A stretch of 62,500 nucleotides of DNA from Chrysomallon squamiferum. Lineage: Eukaryota; Mollusca; Gastropoda; Neomphalida; Peltospiridae. The stretch is taken from contig CM022667.1 in the NCBI GenBank assembly GCA_012295275.1, positions 3,537,001 to 3,599,500 on the forward strand. Direction: 5' to 3'. Numbering within the stretch: position 1 is the first letter of the stretch; each line of letters starts with the position of its first letter. Shown piece by piece: positions 23,440 through 35,379 of the stretch. Both the position numbers and the translations under genes were made by a program. Under the pieces are notes generated by a model. The model made no database searches and was not told the DNA's origin. It worked only from the letters and a program-made list of their open reading frames with translations.

Positions 23440-23600
23440 TAGGCCGGTGGACCAGCGTGTTGTGGTAATTATTGCTAATTACCGTCTGCCCCTCCGTCTG
23501 TTATGCATTCTACTGGGGTCAGAGGTCGCGGGTTCGAGTCCAGTTAGTGGACGTTTTCAATACGGATTTGCAATAAACAGTTTGTCGTAGACTCTTCGGG
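23440..23600 (+). other. tRNA-like sequence with perfect Pol III B-box
   Basis: GGTTCGAGTCC at 23531-23541 matches the Pol III B-box consensus GGTTCGANTCC. It is preceded by GTCAGAGGTCGCG, which resembles a tRNA variable-arm and T-arm junction. T-stem pairing is imperfect and no matching acceptor strand lies at tRNA distance. A tRNA-derived SINE head or tRNA pseudogene is likelier than a functional tRNA. Confidence 0.42.
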
Positions 23601-23696
23601 ATGTGATGTGTTTGTTTGTGTTGGTCCGATTTTTCGAACTTTCTGATTCGGTACATGTTGAGTGTGTTAAAAAGATTCTGGTGAAGAAGTAATTAA

Positions 23697-23719
23697 TAGT
23701 GTGTGTCTGTCTGTGTGTC

Positions 23720-23760
<41 letters not shown>

Positions 23761-23793
23761 CTGTGTGTCTGTCTGTGTGTCTGTCTGTGTGTC

Positions 23794-23859
<66 letters not shown>

Positions 23860-23975
23860 TGTAAAAGATTAAATAGGATTTTTTTATGTTTATGTAAGTA
23901 TTGATATATGTGCATATGTGCATAAGTGCAAATGTGCATTCATTCATGTGTGTGTGTGTGTGTGTGTGTGTGTGA
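23697..23975 (+). repeat. (GT)n/(CTGT)n compound array
   Basis: GT runs with a regular CTGTGTGTCTGTCTGTGT subrepeat at about 23758-23795. A second pure GT run lies at 23947-23974 after a TGCATATGTGCATAAGTGCA spacer. Confidence 0.97.
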
Positions 23976-24540
23976 TAAGAAAGAGAGAGAGAGAGTATAT
24001 ATATTTTTATGAATGTACTGTCTGTTATCCATAAAATTTGAATAATTAATTAATTAATTAACAAAATTAAACTATTTTTGCATAATTAATAAACAATAAT
24101 TGTTGTATATTATTAGCCTTTCTAGTAAAAAAAAATTTGTTTTTAATAAATTAATTAATTAATAACCAATGCATATTATTTTTTTTTTTTTCAAAGCACA
24201 TATAAAATATTTTTACTCTTATTATTTTATAACATTTTAAATTTATTTTTAAAATTTAAAAAAAAAATAATAATAATTTAAAAATGTATAATTATTATCA
24301 TAACTTTAACATTAAAAATGTTTGCACTATAAACACTATTAAAATAAATAACAAAAAAAAAAAAAAAAAAAAAAATAAAAAAAAAAAAAAAAAAAAAAAT
24401 CAACACTCTATATATTGAAAGAAAACAAAAACACCTCAAATGAGAAGACAATTTTTTTTTTTTTTTCAAAAACAAAAATTAAATGAATAAAGAACAATAA
24501 AAACACATTCATTACGACAAAAAAAAAAAAAACCAACCAA
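23976..24540. other. AT-rich filler, poly-A tracts
   Basis: (TAAT)n at 24043-24060 and 24150-24163, and A-tracts at 24353-24375, 24380-24399 and 24520-24532. The Phe/Lys frames are tract translations. Confidence 0.85.
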
Positions 24541-24740
24541 CTAACTATTAACTTTGATCACATCTAGACAAGAAATCCATTTTACTGCACATGAAAACTT
24601 TGGACAAACATCTCGACAAAGACTCTAAAATGTGATAAATATCTCATTAACTCCGACTTAAGAAAAGACAGAAACTTTTCAGGCCATCATTTCCAGCCAA
24701 AACCGACCCAACCCGACCCAACCCGACCCAACCCGACCAC
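24541..24740 (+). repeat. Unique spacer ending in ACCCGACCCA decamer repeat
   Basis: ACCCGACCCA is repeated about four times head to tail at 24704-24738. The upstream 160 bp is unique and contains CATCTCGACAAAGACTC. Confidence 0.8.
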
Positions 24741-25215
24741 ACAATGAAAAAAAAAGTGTTTGACTCTTGATAATCAAGGCCCCACCTCTTTTGCTAGGTG
24801 GGTAATTACTGTCCATTGTTTGTCGCACACACGAATAGCGGGGAGGGTTTATCTTGGTCACTGGTATTACCGCTTTTTATCTGCTGCTATGGCTTCTTAG
24901 GCCCCTGTGCAATAATTAATCATTTCATTAGTTTTTGGGACAGAAGTGCTCAACGACTCAAACCTGATCACAGTGAAGGTGTGTGTAGGTTTCTCTTTTT
25001 TTTATAATATATATATTATATCCTTCCAACAAACTCCTCTGTCTGTGAGAGTGTTTGTGTATTATATACTTTATATAGTGGATTGCTGTTAGATATCTGC
25101 GTTATTTGATGTGGTGAAGATATCTCGCTGTGGATGACTGTCGCCTGGAACAAGGTAAAATAAGTTTTGATTATGGCAGAGAAATTAGTTACTCTCCGGA
25201 AAGCTTAAAGTGGGT
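24741..25215. promoter_or_regulatory. Candidate conserved non-coding island with 7-bp hairpin
   Basis: CCCACCT (24781-24787) and AGGTGGG (24796-24802) form a perfect inverted repeat with an 8-nt loop, followed at once by TAATTAC. Other words are CCATTGTTTGTCGC, GGTCACTGGTATTACCGC and GCAATAATTAATCATTTC. 25030-25200 is also complex. Confidence 0.48.
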
Positions 25216-25478
25216 CACACACTTGTACACACACACATACGCTCTGGTGTGGCTTGGTGAGTGAGAAAGGTGGGTGAGAGGGAGAGGTGAGAGAGAGGAG
25301 AGAGTTAGGGAGGGAGAGTTTTAATTATTATTGTTGTTGTTATAATATTATTGATGTTGTTGTCGTGATTATTGGTAATTGCTGTTGTTGTTTTTGTGAT
25401 TATTGTTCTTTTTGTTGTTAGTTGTTATAGTTGTTGAATAATAATCTTAATGATAAAAATGATAATGATGATAATGAT

Positions 25479-25521
<43 letters not shown>

Positions 25522-25660
25522 GTTAATTGCAGTGGTATTACCAATTATCATGCCATTATTATTTATTTTATTATCATCACCATTATTATTACAATTATCA
25601 AATTGTTTTCATTCTTTTCATGATTATTAACATTATTAATTATTATATTTATTATTATTA

Positions 25661-25691
<31 letters not shown>

Positions 25692-25695
25692 GTTG

Positions 25696-25731
<36 letters not shown>

Positions 25732-25779
25732 ATTATTACTATTATTAATTAAATAATTAATTAAACAAATGTGTTGTGG
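25216..25779. repeat. GA-rich, GTT/AAT/ATT triplets, (AT)n
   Basis: GAGAG words at 25260-25320, GTT triplets to 25440, AAT at 25480-25520, ATT at 25646-25692 and a pure (AT)n run at about 25697-25726. Confidence 0.9.
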
Positions 25780-26419
<640 letters not shown>

Positions 26420-26420
<1 letters not shown>

Positions 26421-26800
26421 AGTATGTTTATATGTCTGTCAGTGATACATATTTATATTACCTGCATTTTATATCTGTATCTGTTTATCATATGTATACT
26501 ATGTGTGTGTGATTGTGTGTCTGTGTACATTTCACAGATATTTACCTGTGTGCATTACCTGTGTGTGTGCAGGTAACACAACAAGACAGGTGGGAATAAA
26601 CACTGATAATGCAATGACGTGTGTTTTCTTGCCTGTGACTCTCTCCACCTGTTGCCACACCTTTTTCTCCGCCTTCTATATGGATCTTACAGTGACTTAG
26701 AGGATGTTTTAAAAAAACACAGAGAATACATTCTGAATGCATCACTATTTTACCTGTTTTGTTGCAGCATTTTATCAGTGATATTACTAACACATAAATC
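26420..26800. other. Moderately complex tail with repeated ACCTG words
   Basis: TTACCTG, ATTTACCTG, CATTACCTG, GCAGGTAAC, GACAGGTGGG and CCACCTGTTGCC occur within about 200 bp, along with AATGACGTGTG. It may be a small E-box/ZEB-like cluster. Frames on both strands overlap and show no domain. Confidence 0.4.
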
Positions 26801-26922
26801 AAATTAATATTATTTAATTTATTATATTTGATGTTCTTTTTTTTCCTCTTTTTTTTTTTATCCTTTCTCTTTTATATATTTTTATTTTTTATTTTTTTAT
26901 TTATTCTTTTTCTTAAAAAAAA

Positions 26923-26955
<33 letters not shown>

Positions 26956-27590
26956 TTATTTTCTGTATCCTGTCTGATATGAGGTATAATTTTTATAATT
27001 TTATTTTAATATTAGTTTCAGGGAAATGTAATCATCAGTTGTATTAAAAAGATAGTTCATTAAGTTAAATTTTGATTGGTAAAAAAAAAATAAAAAAATA
27101 AAAGATGATAATAATCCGATGTACACCTGCATTTTATAATCAAGAATTTAGAATAAATTTACCTTCATACCCAGTCACAAATCATTTTAGTCAGTTTCAA
27201 ATGAGAATATTTTTGAAATGAAAAAAAGAAGAAAAAAAACACATTTTTTTTTTTTTTTTTTTTTTTTTTATCCTTTTTTTTTTTTTTTTCTTTAATGTAT
27301 TTTTTGGGGGGTGAGGGGGAAATAATTTTTACAAATGACTCATTTATTTAAAAAAAAAAACAATCTGTTATTTTATATCTCTATTTTTATTTAAAATTCC
27401 ATCTTTCTTTTGTGTGTGTGTGTGTGTGTGTTAAATAAACAGATATTTTACATATAAAAATAAAATACATAAATTTGAGACACTTTTTAGCAATCTTTAT
27501 TTGTTTGTTGTTTTTGTTTATGTATTTATTTTTTTATAATTCTTTTTTAAAGATGAAACAAGTAAAAGAAATCTATTGTTAGTCACACTA
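26801..27590. other. A/T-tract-rich filler
   Basis: A-tract at 26916-26940, then (TA)n, a T-tract at 27246-27269 and a short GT run at 27412-27431. No gene is seen. Confidence 0.8.
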
Positions 27591-27596
27591 ATACTA

Positions 27597-27960
27597 AATC
27601 ATAGTCCCATCCAAGCATAAGTTATGCTTTTTTCTCACTTAAGTACTGTGCAGAAGTTACTCTTTTCTCTTCCTCTCTGAAGAGGTTAGATGCTTAGCTG
27701 CTCTTTTAAAACCACAGAGGTTACATCTCTGACAATTTATATCAAAACAGCATAGGTTGTGCTTTTTGCTATAACTGTATTACAACAGCAAAGATTACGC
27801 AGAGTTACAAAAAAAAAACACAGGTAGAGAAGAATTTTGTTTTTACTTCTAGCATCAAACCAGCATGTGTTATGCTTTTTCAACAACACAGACATGCAGA
27901 AGCTATACTTTTTTTGCCATATTTAGCTAAACAGCTAAAGTTACCAGTAACACACAAAAC
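27597..27960 (+). repeat. Degenerate ~40-120 bp repeat, CAGCATAGGTTATGCTTTTT core
   Basis: Core-like words occur near 27614 (AAGCATAAGTTATGCTTTTT), 27750 (CAGCATAGGTTGTGCTTTTT) and 27862 (CAGCATGTGTTATGCTTTTT). Between them are half-copies such as CAGAAGTTACTCTTTT and CAGAGGTTACATC. The core is itself an imperfect GCATA/TATGC inverted repeat. Confidence 0.65.
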
Positions 27961-28289
27961 TATATATATATAAAACAAAATCAAATTTTGTTTTTTTTTT
28001 AAAAATACAAATCTGCAGAGGATATGCATTTGTTTTGCTATTTTTAATCTGAAATAATTAAATATTTTAGATGAGATTTTTTTTTTTTTTTACTGTGGTA
28101 TAATCTGTTTTTATTTTAGTTTATTAACTTAACTAGTGATGAATAATAATTACATAGCCTGAAAATCCATAGCTGATTATGTTCTGTGTTCTGAAATGTC
28201 AGAGTACAATGAAATTGATTATGTGCAAATTGCATGAAACTCCAAAAATAAGGAAACACAACAGCATAGAGACAACATTGTTTACACGT
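27961..28289. other. AT-rich filler
   Basis: T-runs and short unique stretches. Nothing supported. Confidence 0.5.
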
Positions 28290-28635
28290 CAACAAGATGT
28301 AATTAATTAATTCTTTTTTACATACCTGTAATAAACTTTTTAATTAAAATGAAAAGCTATAAATAAGCAACTAGGTGAAATAATTATTATCATTACGATG
28401 AAAATGCTGGATGTGAAAAAAAAAAAATCCATTGAATTCTTGAGCTGTATCATTTGGTAACAATTAATTAATTCTTTTTTTTTTTTTTTTTTTTCATACC
28501 TGTAATAAACCTCTTTTTTTAATTAAAATAAAAGCCATAAATAAGCAACAGATGAAATAATGATTCTCATTACCATGAAAATGTGGAGCAGAAATCTATT
28601 AAATTCTTGAGCTGTATCATTTGTTAACTGAGATG
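28290..28635 (+). repeat. ~165 bp tandem duplication
   Basis: The segment from TTAATTAATTCTTTTTT through CATACCTGTAATAAAC, AAGCTATAAATAAGCAAC and GAATTCTTGAGCTGTATCAT (about 28300-28460) is repeated at about 28463-28628. Substitutions and poly-T/poly-A length changes separate the copies. Confidence 0.85.
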
Positions 28636-28724
28636 CATAACAATAAAAGAAGAAAAAGATTTATATCAAAATGTAATACTCAGTTACTGGTTTAACTATA
28701 CATGTAGTACACTGCCAGTGAAGG

Positions 28725-29005
28725 AAAAACATTAGTATAACAAAGTATTAATTAAAATATGTATTAATAAATAGTACATTAATTAGTAGAACAAAGTATT
28801 AATGAACTGAACAGAAGACAGTTATGAATAATTATACAATGTATTAAAAATATGTATTAATAAATAGTACATTGATTAGTAGAACAAAGTATTAATGAAC
28901 TGAACAGAAGGCAATTATGAATAATTATACAAAGTTTTACTTAGTTTACTAGTAGAAATTAGTATAAAAAACGTATTAAAATATGTATTAAAAATAGCAC
29001 ATTAA
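28725..29005 (+). repeat. ~105 bp tandem duplication (2.5 copies)
   Basis: AATATGTATTAATAAATAGT begins near 28757 and 28850, and a third diverged start lies near 28980. The shared stretch TAGAACAAAGTATTAATGAA and GAACAGAAG(A/G)CA are almost exact between the first two copies. Confidence 0.85.
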
Positions 29006-29239
29006 TAATAAAAAAATAAGTCTCCTTTTAATTTGCTTTCAAAGATTTGTTGTAATTAAGTATATTACTGTTATGTAAGTATGTGTGTGTTATTATTTTT
29101 ATAGTTGTGTTATTATTTTAAAGTGTTTACTTCTCTCGCTTAGAATTCTGCTTTTATACTTTACTTGTTTCTGAAAAAAAAAAAAAAAAAAAAAATTAAG
29201 AAAGAACTTTAGCAGACTAAATTATTATTAATTTTGTTT
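29006..29239. other. AT-rich filler with A-tract
   Basis: An A-tract at about 29174-29196. No gene is seen. Confidence 0.6.
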
Positions 29240-30065
29240 TTCTAAAATATTAACTTCCCTACCCTTCCCTGGTGTTTTTCTTTTTTTAAACATCTTTTCC
29301 AGACATAATTATATTTTTTTCTGCCATGTTACATTCTTCCAGCCTCCCTTGGGGCTCCAACTTTTTCTATTTTTAAATTTTTAATTTCATTAAAGAAATG
29401 CTGCAGACTTAATTATTTTTTTTTTTAATTATTAGTGTTCTGTCTTGTTTTCCCCTTTCATTCCTTCGGTTATTTCTTCCACCTTCCTTCCTTCTCTGTC
29501 TTTCTCACACCATTATATTACTCTTCCATATCCCTCACTATCTGTTTCTTCCTCTACATATTCAGATATTCTTATTCCTAATCGCCATTATTAATTTATT
29601 TTCACTTCGTTTTAACATTCCTTCTTCCAATCCCCGTACTAATTCCCCCTTTCCTATTCCTCCCCTATTTCACTGATTCCCCCCCTTATCTTTCACCCAT
29701 CCTTTTAATGTTCCTCTTCATACCTCATCATATCTTCCCCCCCCTCAGTGAGGTATTCCTTAGTTGTTACCCAGTCTTCATTTCTTCCTTTCCCCAACCT
29801 GCCATAATGATTCTCTTATTAATCATACTCCTTATGAATCTTTTACTACCACACCCTTCCTCCCAGTTCATCCCATCCCCCCTCACCTTCAACCTCCTTT
29901 CTAGTGCTCCTACTTTTTCCTCACCAACCCTCAAGCTCTTCAGTTCCAGTCTAACCTCCCTTCCCCACCCTAAAGCTCCTCCCTTCCCCACCCTAATGCT
30001 CCACCCTCCCTTTCCCCCTCCGTGTCTTTTTTTTTGTTTTTGTTTTTTCTTCTTTCTTTTTTTTT
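29240..30065 (+). other. ~800 bp polypyrimidine-biased tract
   Basis: The + strand is overwhelmingly C and T, with words such as CCCTACCCTTCCC, CCTCCCTTTCCCCC and CTTCCTTCCTTCTC, and is not a simple repeat. Opposed open frames here (Pro/Leu/Ser on plus, Lys/Arg/Gly on minus) follow from the bias. Confidence 0.8.
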
Positions 30066-30164
30066 TTTTGGCTCCTGACCCAGATGCACAGACACACACA
30101 CACAGACAGACAAGAAACCATATTTCTGCTCCCCTCTTTGCTAACCTCTTTCTTTAACAACACC

Positions 30165-30450
30165 ATTAACCTTTGCGAGTCCCGTTTGCTAAATGTGTGA
30201 GATTCAGCCTGGTAATTAGAATATTGTACACTGTGTGTCTATCTATTGATTTCTTTCTTTCATTTGCTTGTCAGGCGCGTTAAAAATAATTTCCTTTCTC
30301 CGAACTGCTCTAATTATTATGGTGACTAGGATGTTTGCTTAGTGGGTGACCCGCTGTCCTCAAAAGTCTTTCCAACGAAGCTGTACAAGATGGCATATTG
30401 TGCGGAGGAATGTCTTCTTATGGGAATAATTATTTGCCGTTTATTTCATA
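30165..30450. promoter_or_regulatory. Candidate conserved non-coding island
   Basis: Complex, CpG-retaining. It contains CCTGGTAATTAGAATATTG, CAGGCGCGTTAAAAATAA, CTCTAATTATTATGGTGAC and AATAATTATTTGCCG. Confidence 0.5.
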
Positions 30451-30708
30451 GGCGGTTGGTTGGTTGGTTGGTTGGTGCATAATTCATGTAGCTCTGTTTT
30501 TCTAGTGGTTTTTTTTTTTTTTTTTTTTTGAAAATACAGCCAGATCTGATTTCATCTAGTGTTTTGTAGGAGGCTTGGCCATCATTGAAAAATGACTGCA
30601 GTTAATATTAAGTCTCTTGTAATGTTCGTTCTATTGTTGTTTGGGGTTTTTGTTTTTTTTATTAATTTTGTTTTTTTTTTTTTTTTATTTTAATTTTTTT
30701 TTTTTAAA

Positions 30709-30744
<36 letters not shown>

Positions 30745-31138
30745 GTCATGTCTCCTTTTTAAAAAAAAAAATTATATATATGTATTTGTAAAGAGATGTT
30801 TGAATAGGCTCAGAGAATGTTTTAAACAATAGGCTGTCTGTCTGTCTGTCTGTCTGTCTGAAAGGGTGGATTGTTGTCGACAGTCTTGGTACTGATGTGT
30901 GTTTGTGTATTGAGTTTCTAGTTTAATTGTTTGTTTTGCATATTTAGTTAATAAAAGGCATCATGGTCTTTAAAATATAAATAAGAAAATAGTTTAATTT
31001 TGTTAATATTGAGATGGTTTTTGGTGTGGTTTTATTGTTGTTTCATCCTCTGGTTTGTTGTTAATGATATATAGTTTTGGGATCTTTTTTTTTTTTATTA
31101 ATTTATTTAAAGTAATTTTCAAAACAATCCTTACTGCT
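30451..31138. other. (TTGG)n, T-tracts, (CTGT)n and AT-rich filler
   Basis: TTGG tetranucleotides at about 30455-30475, T-tracts at 30511-30529, 30668-30686 and 30713-30743, and (GTCT)n at 30836-30860. There is no gene. Confidence 0.85.
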
Positions 31139-31163
31139 ACAAACAACAACAACAACAACAACA

Positions 31164-31206
<43 letters not shown>

Positions 31207-31300
31207 TTACTACTATCACTGTTATACTACTATCAACATAATCATTATCATCATCGTCATCATCATCATAATCTTCATCATCATCATCACTATTTTCTTT
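31139..31300 (+). repeat. (AAC)n-(ACT)n-(ATC)n array
   Basis: AAC at 31142-31164, ACT at 31165-31207 and ATC triplets to about 31290. The Tyr, Val and Asp runs in frames are artefacts. Confidence 0.95.
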
Positions 31301-31429
31301 ATCCCTAAAAATAATTAATTTTAAAATTAGATTATTTTTCATTTCTTATTTCTATCAAAGCTTTACTTCCAAACTTTTATCCCAAATTCTTTATCTTAAT
31401 CTCTCCAACAAACACTCAGTACCTTTCTC

Positions 31430-32155
31430 CCCCCCACCACATCACCCAAATCTAATTATACATGCAAATTAATGCGACCCAGTTTTCACACCCGCTGACC
31501 AAAAGCTGGTCTCTGTAATCAACATTTCTGACCAGTGTGGTGGTCACTGTGGACACATTAAGTAACTCGACTAATTTCAACAGGTACTGTTTGCCCCCCA
31601 CCCCAAACCCACCCCCAGGCCACGCCAGGATTACTTTTATTGTTTCTCCACTGTTTGTCCAAGGCTTCACTCAATCTTGGCCTTTTCTTTCCGTTTTTGT
31701 TTAGTCTTTCATTTATCGTTTTGTTTAGCCTTGATGACTGGACCAGGGTAGAAGTAGTCAGGCCAGGCCACTCGTATTATTCAAAGGACTTCCAATCAAA
31801 AATCTGTTTTGCCCCGAGGGCCTTGGTTATAATACAAACTTGCCAGAAATACAGAATATTTTGATCATATTAATGTTTCCATCTAACAGGACAATCTCTC
31901 TCTCTGTGTCTCTCTGCGTGTTTGTGTTGAGATTATCAGCGCAATCTGGTCCTCCGCGTCTTCTGATTCAGTTGTCAACGTTGGTGACATCACAAGCGGT
32001 TTCGTTTATTGCCTCAGTGTCAGCTCCCCACCTTTCCTGGTGGGTGTGGTCTCCCCCATCACCGCCTTACGATTGTGAAAACTGGGCTCTGATCATCTGT
32101 GATGCATATTACAAACAATCTGACATCTTCTTCAGTGATAATAGTTTTGACGGTT
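31430..32155. promoter_or_regulatory. Large candidate conserved non-coding island
   Basis: About 700 bp, mostly complex. ATGCAAATTAAT at 31462-31473 is a perfect POU octamer fused to a TAAT core. Other words are CCGCTGACCAAAAGC, GACCAGGGTAGAAGTAG, GTTGGTGACATCACAAGC and GATCATCTGTGATGC. CCCAGTTTTCACA near 31478 recurs inverted near 32080. Frames are several, short and domain-less. Confidence 0.5.
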
Positions 32156-33354
32156 AATAATAATAATAACGATAATAAAGTATTATGTGTTGTTATTTTT
32201 ATTTATTTTTTATTTATTTATTACTATTATTTTTTTATTTATTACTATTATTTTTTTATTTATGTATTTATTTATATATATATATTTTTTTTTTTGAATG
32301 ATTTTATTTTATTTTAAATTCTTAAATTTAAGCCAAAAATAATAAACAAACAAACAAACAAACAAACAAGAAAAAAGAGTTTAGATAATGTCCTATGATA
32401 GCTTACATCCTGTTTGTTTGTCGACTTGTTGTTTTGAAATGTTTTTGTTGCTGATTATAACAAATATCTGTGCTGGGTGACAATGTAGATGTTTATCTCT
32501 CATAATTTGATACTTGTCACTTAAAGCTTATGAAAGGATATTAAATAAGAGCCGGTTTTTTACTTTCAGTTCTCTTCTCTAACTTTTTCTTTATTTTTAT
32601 TTTCTTCTTCTGTTTTGGGGTTTTTTTTTAGATTTTTTTTTGTTTGTTTGTTTGTCTGTTTCTTTTCTTAATTTTGTGCTTTTTTAATTTATTTTTAATT
32701 CTTCTTTTCTTTTTAATTTCTGTTCTTTTTATATTGGTTCTTTATTTCTTTCAGCTTTTTCTGTTTGTTTTTTTTAGATTTTTTCCCATTTTTTTTCCTT
32801 AGAATTGAAACATTTTTGATTTTTTCAAAAATGTTTTCATTTCAATTTTTTTTTTACTTTCATTTATTCTTTTTTCTTTCCATTCTTTGAATATACTGTA
32901 TTTGTATGTTTCTATTTCTGGCTATCAATATACAATTGATTTCATTCATAACAACTGTGCTGTCAAATAGTTTAATTTTTTTTCTTTTTTTTTTTTTTTT
33001 TTTTTTGTTGTTGTTTTTTTTTTGTTTTTTTTAAATGTTAAAATAATGCTACAATTAAAGCAAAATTAATTTAAAACAGTGAACAGTCTCCATTTGATTA
33101 ATTTTGAATTTATTTTTCACTTCTTTGCATATTGAAAAATAATACCTATTTGTGTTTATGTTGGATATTTTATTTTTTTTGGGGGTAAATTAATTTATAA
33201 TATCTGTATATAATTATGTCTGAAGATACTGAGATTGAAATAAACAGTTTTTGTTTAAATTAAAATGTAATTTTATGCTTGAATATGTAGGCTTGTTTGT
33301 GTTTTTGTATTTATGTATAATATATATAAGTATTTTATTATTAGGTAGGTTGGA

Positions 33355-33390
<36 letters not shown>

Positions 33391-33585
33391 TATATGCATG
33401 CATTTGTAGTAAATTGCTAGGTTTTAATAATATACGTGTGTTTGTATATATCATGCTCATCTGCACACACATTTGAAAGTCACACATTAAGAACTATACA
33501 TTCTATTTTTAATCTGAGACCATAACAACAGGCAGAATGTCAGGAGAATCTATTTTTCTTAATTTAACTGTTTAAAAATCCCCTC
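32156..33585. other. 1.4 kb of AT/T-rich filler with microsatellites
   Basis: AAT and TTTA words at 32160-32275, (AAAC)n at 32343-32370, T-rich DNA with scattered T-runs to 33030 and (GT)n at 33357-33388. No gene is seen. Confidence 0.75.
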
Positions 33586-33589
33586 AGCC

Positions 33590-33855
33590 ATTCATTCTTC
33601 TAAAGAATCCAGATAAGATTAGCGACCCGGCACCCCCGTGTCGAAAAGTGGACCTGCCCGTTGACTGGCCAGTGCCCTGCTACTGTGCAGAGGACAGATC
33701 TTTCAACAGGCAAGTCAAAGGGATTTATGGGGTGATCTGCATGGGAATTCACCTGTTGATTATTCTAACAGGCCTGCTGATGGTTTAATTGGGTTATGAC
33801 TCATCTCGGAACAGAGCCGTTCGTTCGGCTTTAAGCACCTTTTTAACTTTTCTTA
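33590..33855. promoter_or_regulatory. Strong candidate conserved non-coding island
   Basis: Sharp onset of complex, GC-richer DNA: AGATAAGATTAGCGACC, CCCGTGTCGAAAAGTGG, GTTGACTGGCCAGTGCC and GAACAGAGCCGTTCGTTCGG. No frame spans it, so it is unlikely to be coding. Confidence 0.55.
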
Positions 33856-33879
33856 TGGTCAGCCATTTTGTCTTCTGCT

Positions 33880-34339
33880 TTTTCTTGTTTTGTTTCGTTT
33901 TCTTTTCTTTTTTTTTTGTTTCTTTGGTTTTCTTTGATTATTATTGTTGTTGTTGTTGTTGTTGATGTTATTATTATTATTATTATTATTATTAATATTT
34001 ATTTATTTATTTATTATGTTTCTTTTTAATTATTAGTAATTTTATTTTTTATTAATATTATTACTGGGGTTGGGTTTTTTTTTGAGTTTTATTTGTTATT
34101 TATTTGTTATTTTATTTGTTATTTTTTTTTATTATTTTTATTTATTTGTTAATTATGGTTAATTTTTTTTTTTTTTTAATTTAATTTACTTATCATTTAA
34201 TAATTATTTGTTACTAATTTTATTATTTAAGTTTTATTATTATTATTTTTTTTTTCTTTACCTCTTTTTAAGACAGAATAATAATGATAATAAGCTGTCA
34301 TTATAATGAGGGAGAATTTTTTTTTTTTTTTTAAATATT

Positions 34340-34374
<35 letters not shown>

Positions 34375-34655
34375 AAAATAAACTGTAATTGTTGGGAACC
34401 ATCCTTAAATTATAACAAATTTAGCAGTGGGAGATTGTGTAACCTTTAAAATTAATAGCAAGACTGCAGTTCATACAAAATAAAGTTAATTTTTCTCTTC
34501 CTATTATTTGTCAGCTTCACAATTACTTAGCTGGAAAATTTATTTATTTATTTATTGTTATTTACTGTTAGTTTTATTTATTTATTTATTTATTTACTTA
34601 TTTATTGTTATTTATTTACGTATTTATTGTTATTTAGTTAGTTATTTATTTGTTT
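33880..34655. other. T-rich, ATT and TTTA filler
   Basis: (GTT)n at 33943-33965, ATT at 33969-33993, T-tracts at 34317-34331 and 34347-34368, and (TTTA)n at 34540-34650. No gene is seen. Confidence 0.85.
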
Positions 34656-34659
34656 GTTT

Positions 34660-34840
34660 TAGCTTTCACACATAGATTTACAAACACACACACGTATGTA
34701 CATACATACATACATACATACATACATAAATATATACATATATACATACATAAGCAACATACATAGACATACACAAACACACACACACATTCACATACAC
34801 ACACACACACACATTCACACACACACACACACACATTACA
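34660..34840 (+). repeat. (CATA)n and (AC)n array
   Basis: ACATAC tetranucleotides then ACACAC with CATTCACA interruptions. The Cys-Val antisense frames come from it. Confidence 0.95.
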
Positions 34841-35225
34841 TTTAGATTTCTAATAACTACAAAGACACTTTTAAATTGTTTCACATCATACTGTGACATT
34901 ATTAACGGCTATTGGCTTTTCAAAGTATACTGAACAAAACAAAGTTAGGGATCATGGGAATTTATTGTGTTGAATTTCATACGGTTTATGTTATTAAGCA
35001 GTGAATGCTATGACCTGTAACCAAGAAAGAAAAATGTGAATTAAAACCTTGGAATGCACACTGACTCTAAATTGGCTAAAATCACTGAGATAAACAGAAA
35101 TGAAACATATGTAATGTTTTAAATTTTTATTTCTGTTTATTATCATCAACAACGTTTTAAGTTATTTTATTAATATTTTGTATTTTAATTTTCTTTATAC
35201 ATACATTTATATCTACCTGTCTGTC
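34841..35225. other. Unique AT-rich spacer
   Basis: Moderately complex to about 35120 (GGGATCATGGGAATTTATTG), with no frame or motif cluster worth calling. Confidence 0.45.
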
Positions 35226-35232
35226 CATTCAT

Positions 35233-35248
35233 TTGTGTGTGTGTGTGT

Positions 35249-35299
<51 letters not shown>

Positions 35300-35312
35300 G
35301 TGTGTGTGTGTA
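35233..35312 (+). repeat. (GT)n microsatellite
   Basis: GT units with single GA and TT interruptions. Confidence 0.97.
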
Positions 35313-35379
35313 AAACACAGATTAAAAACACACACAAACATATAGTTTGTTGTTGTTTTATTTTTTTTCCTTCAGTATC

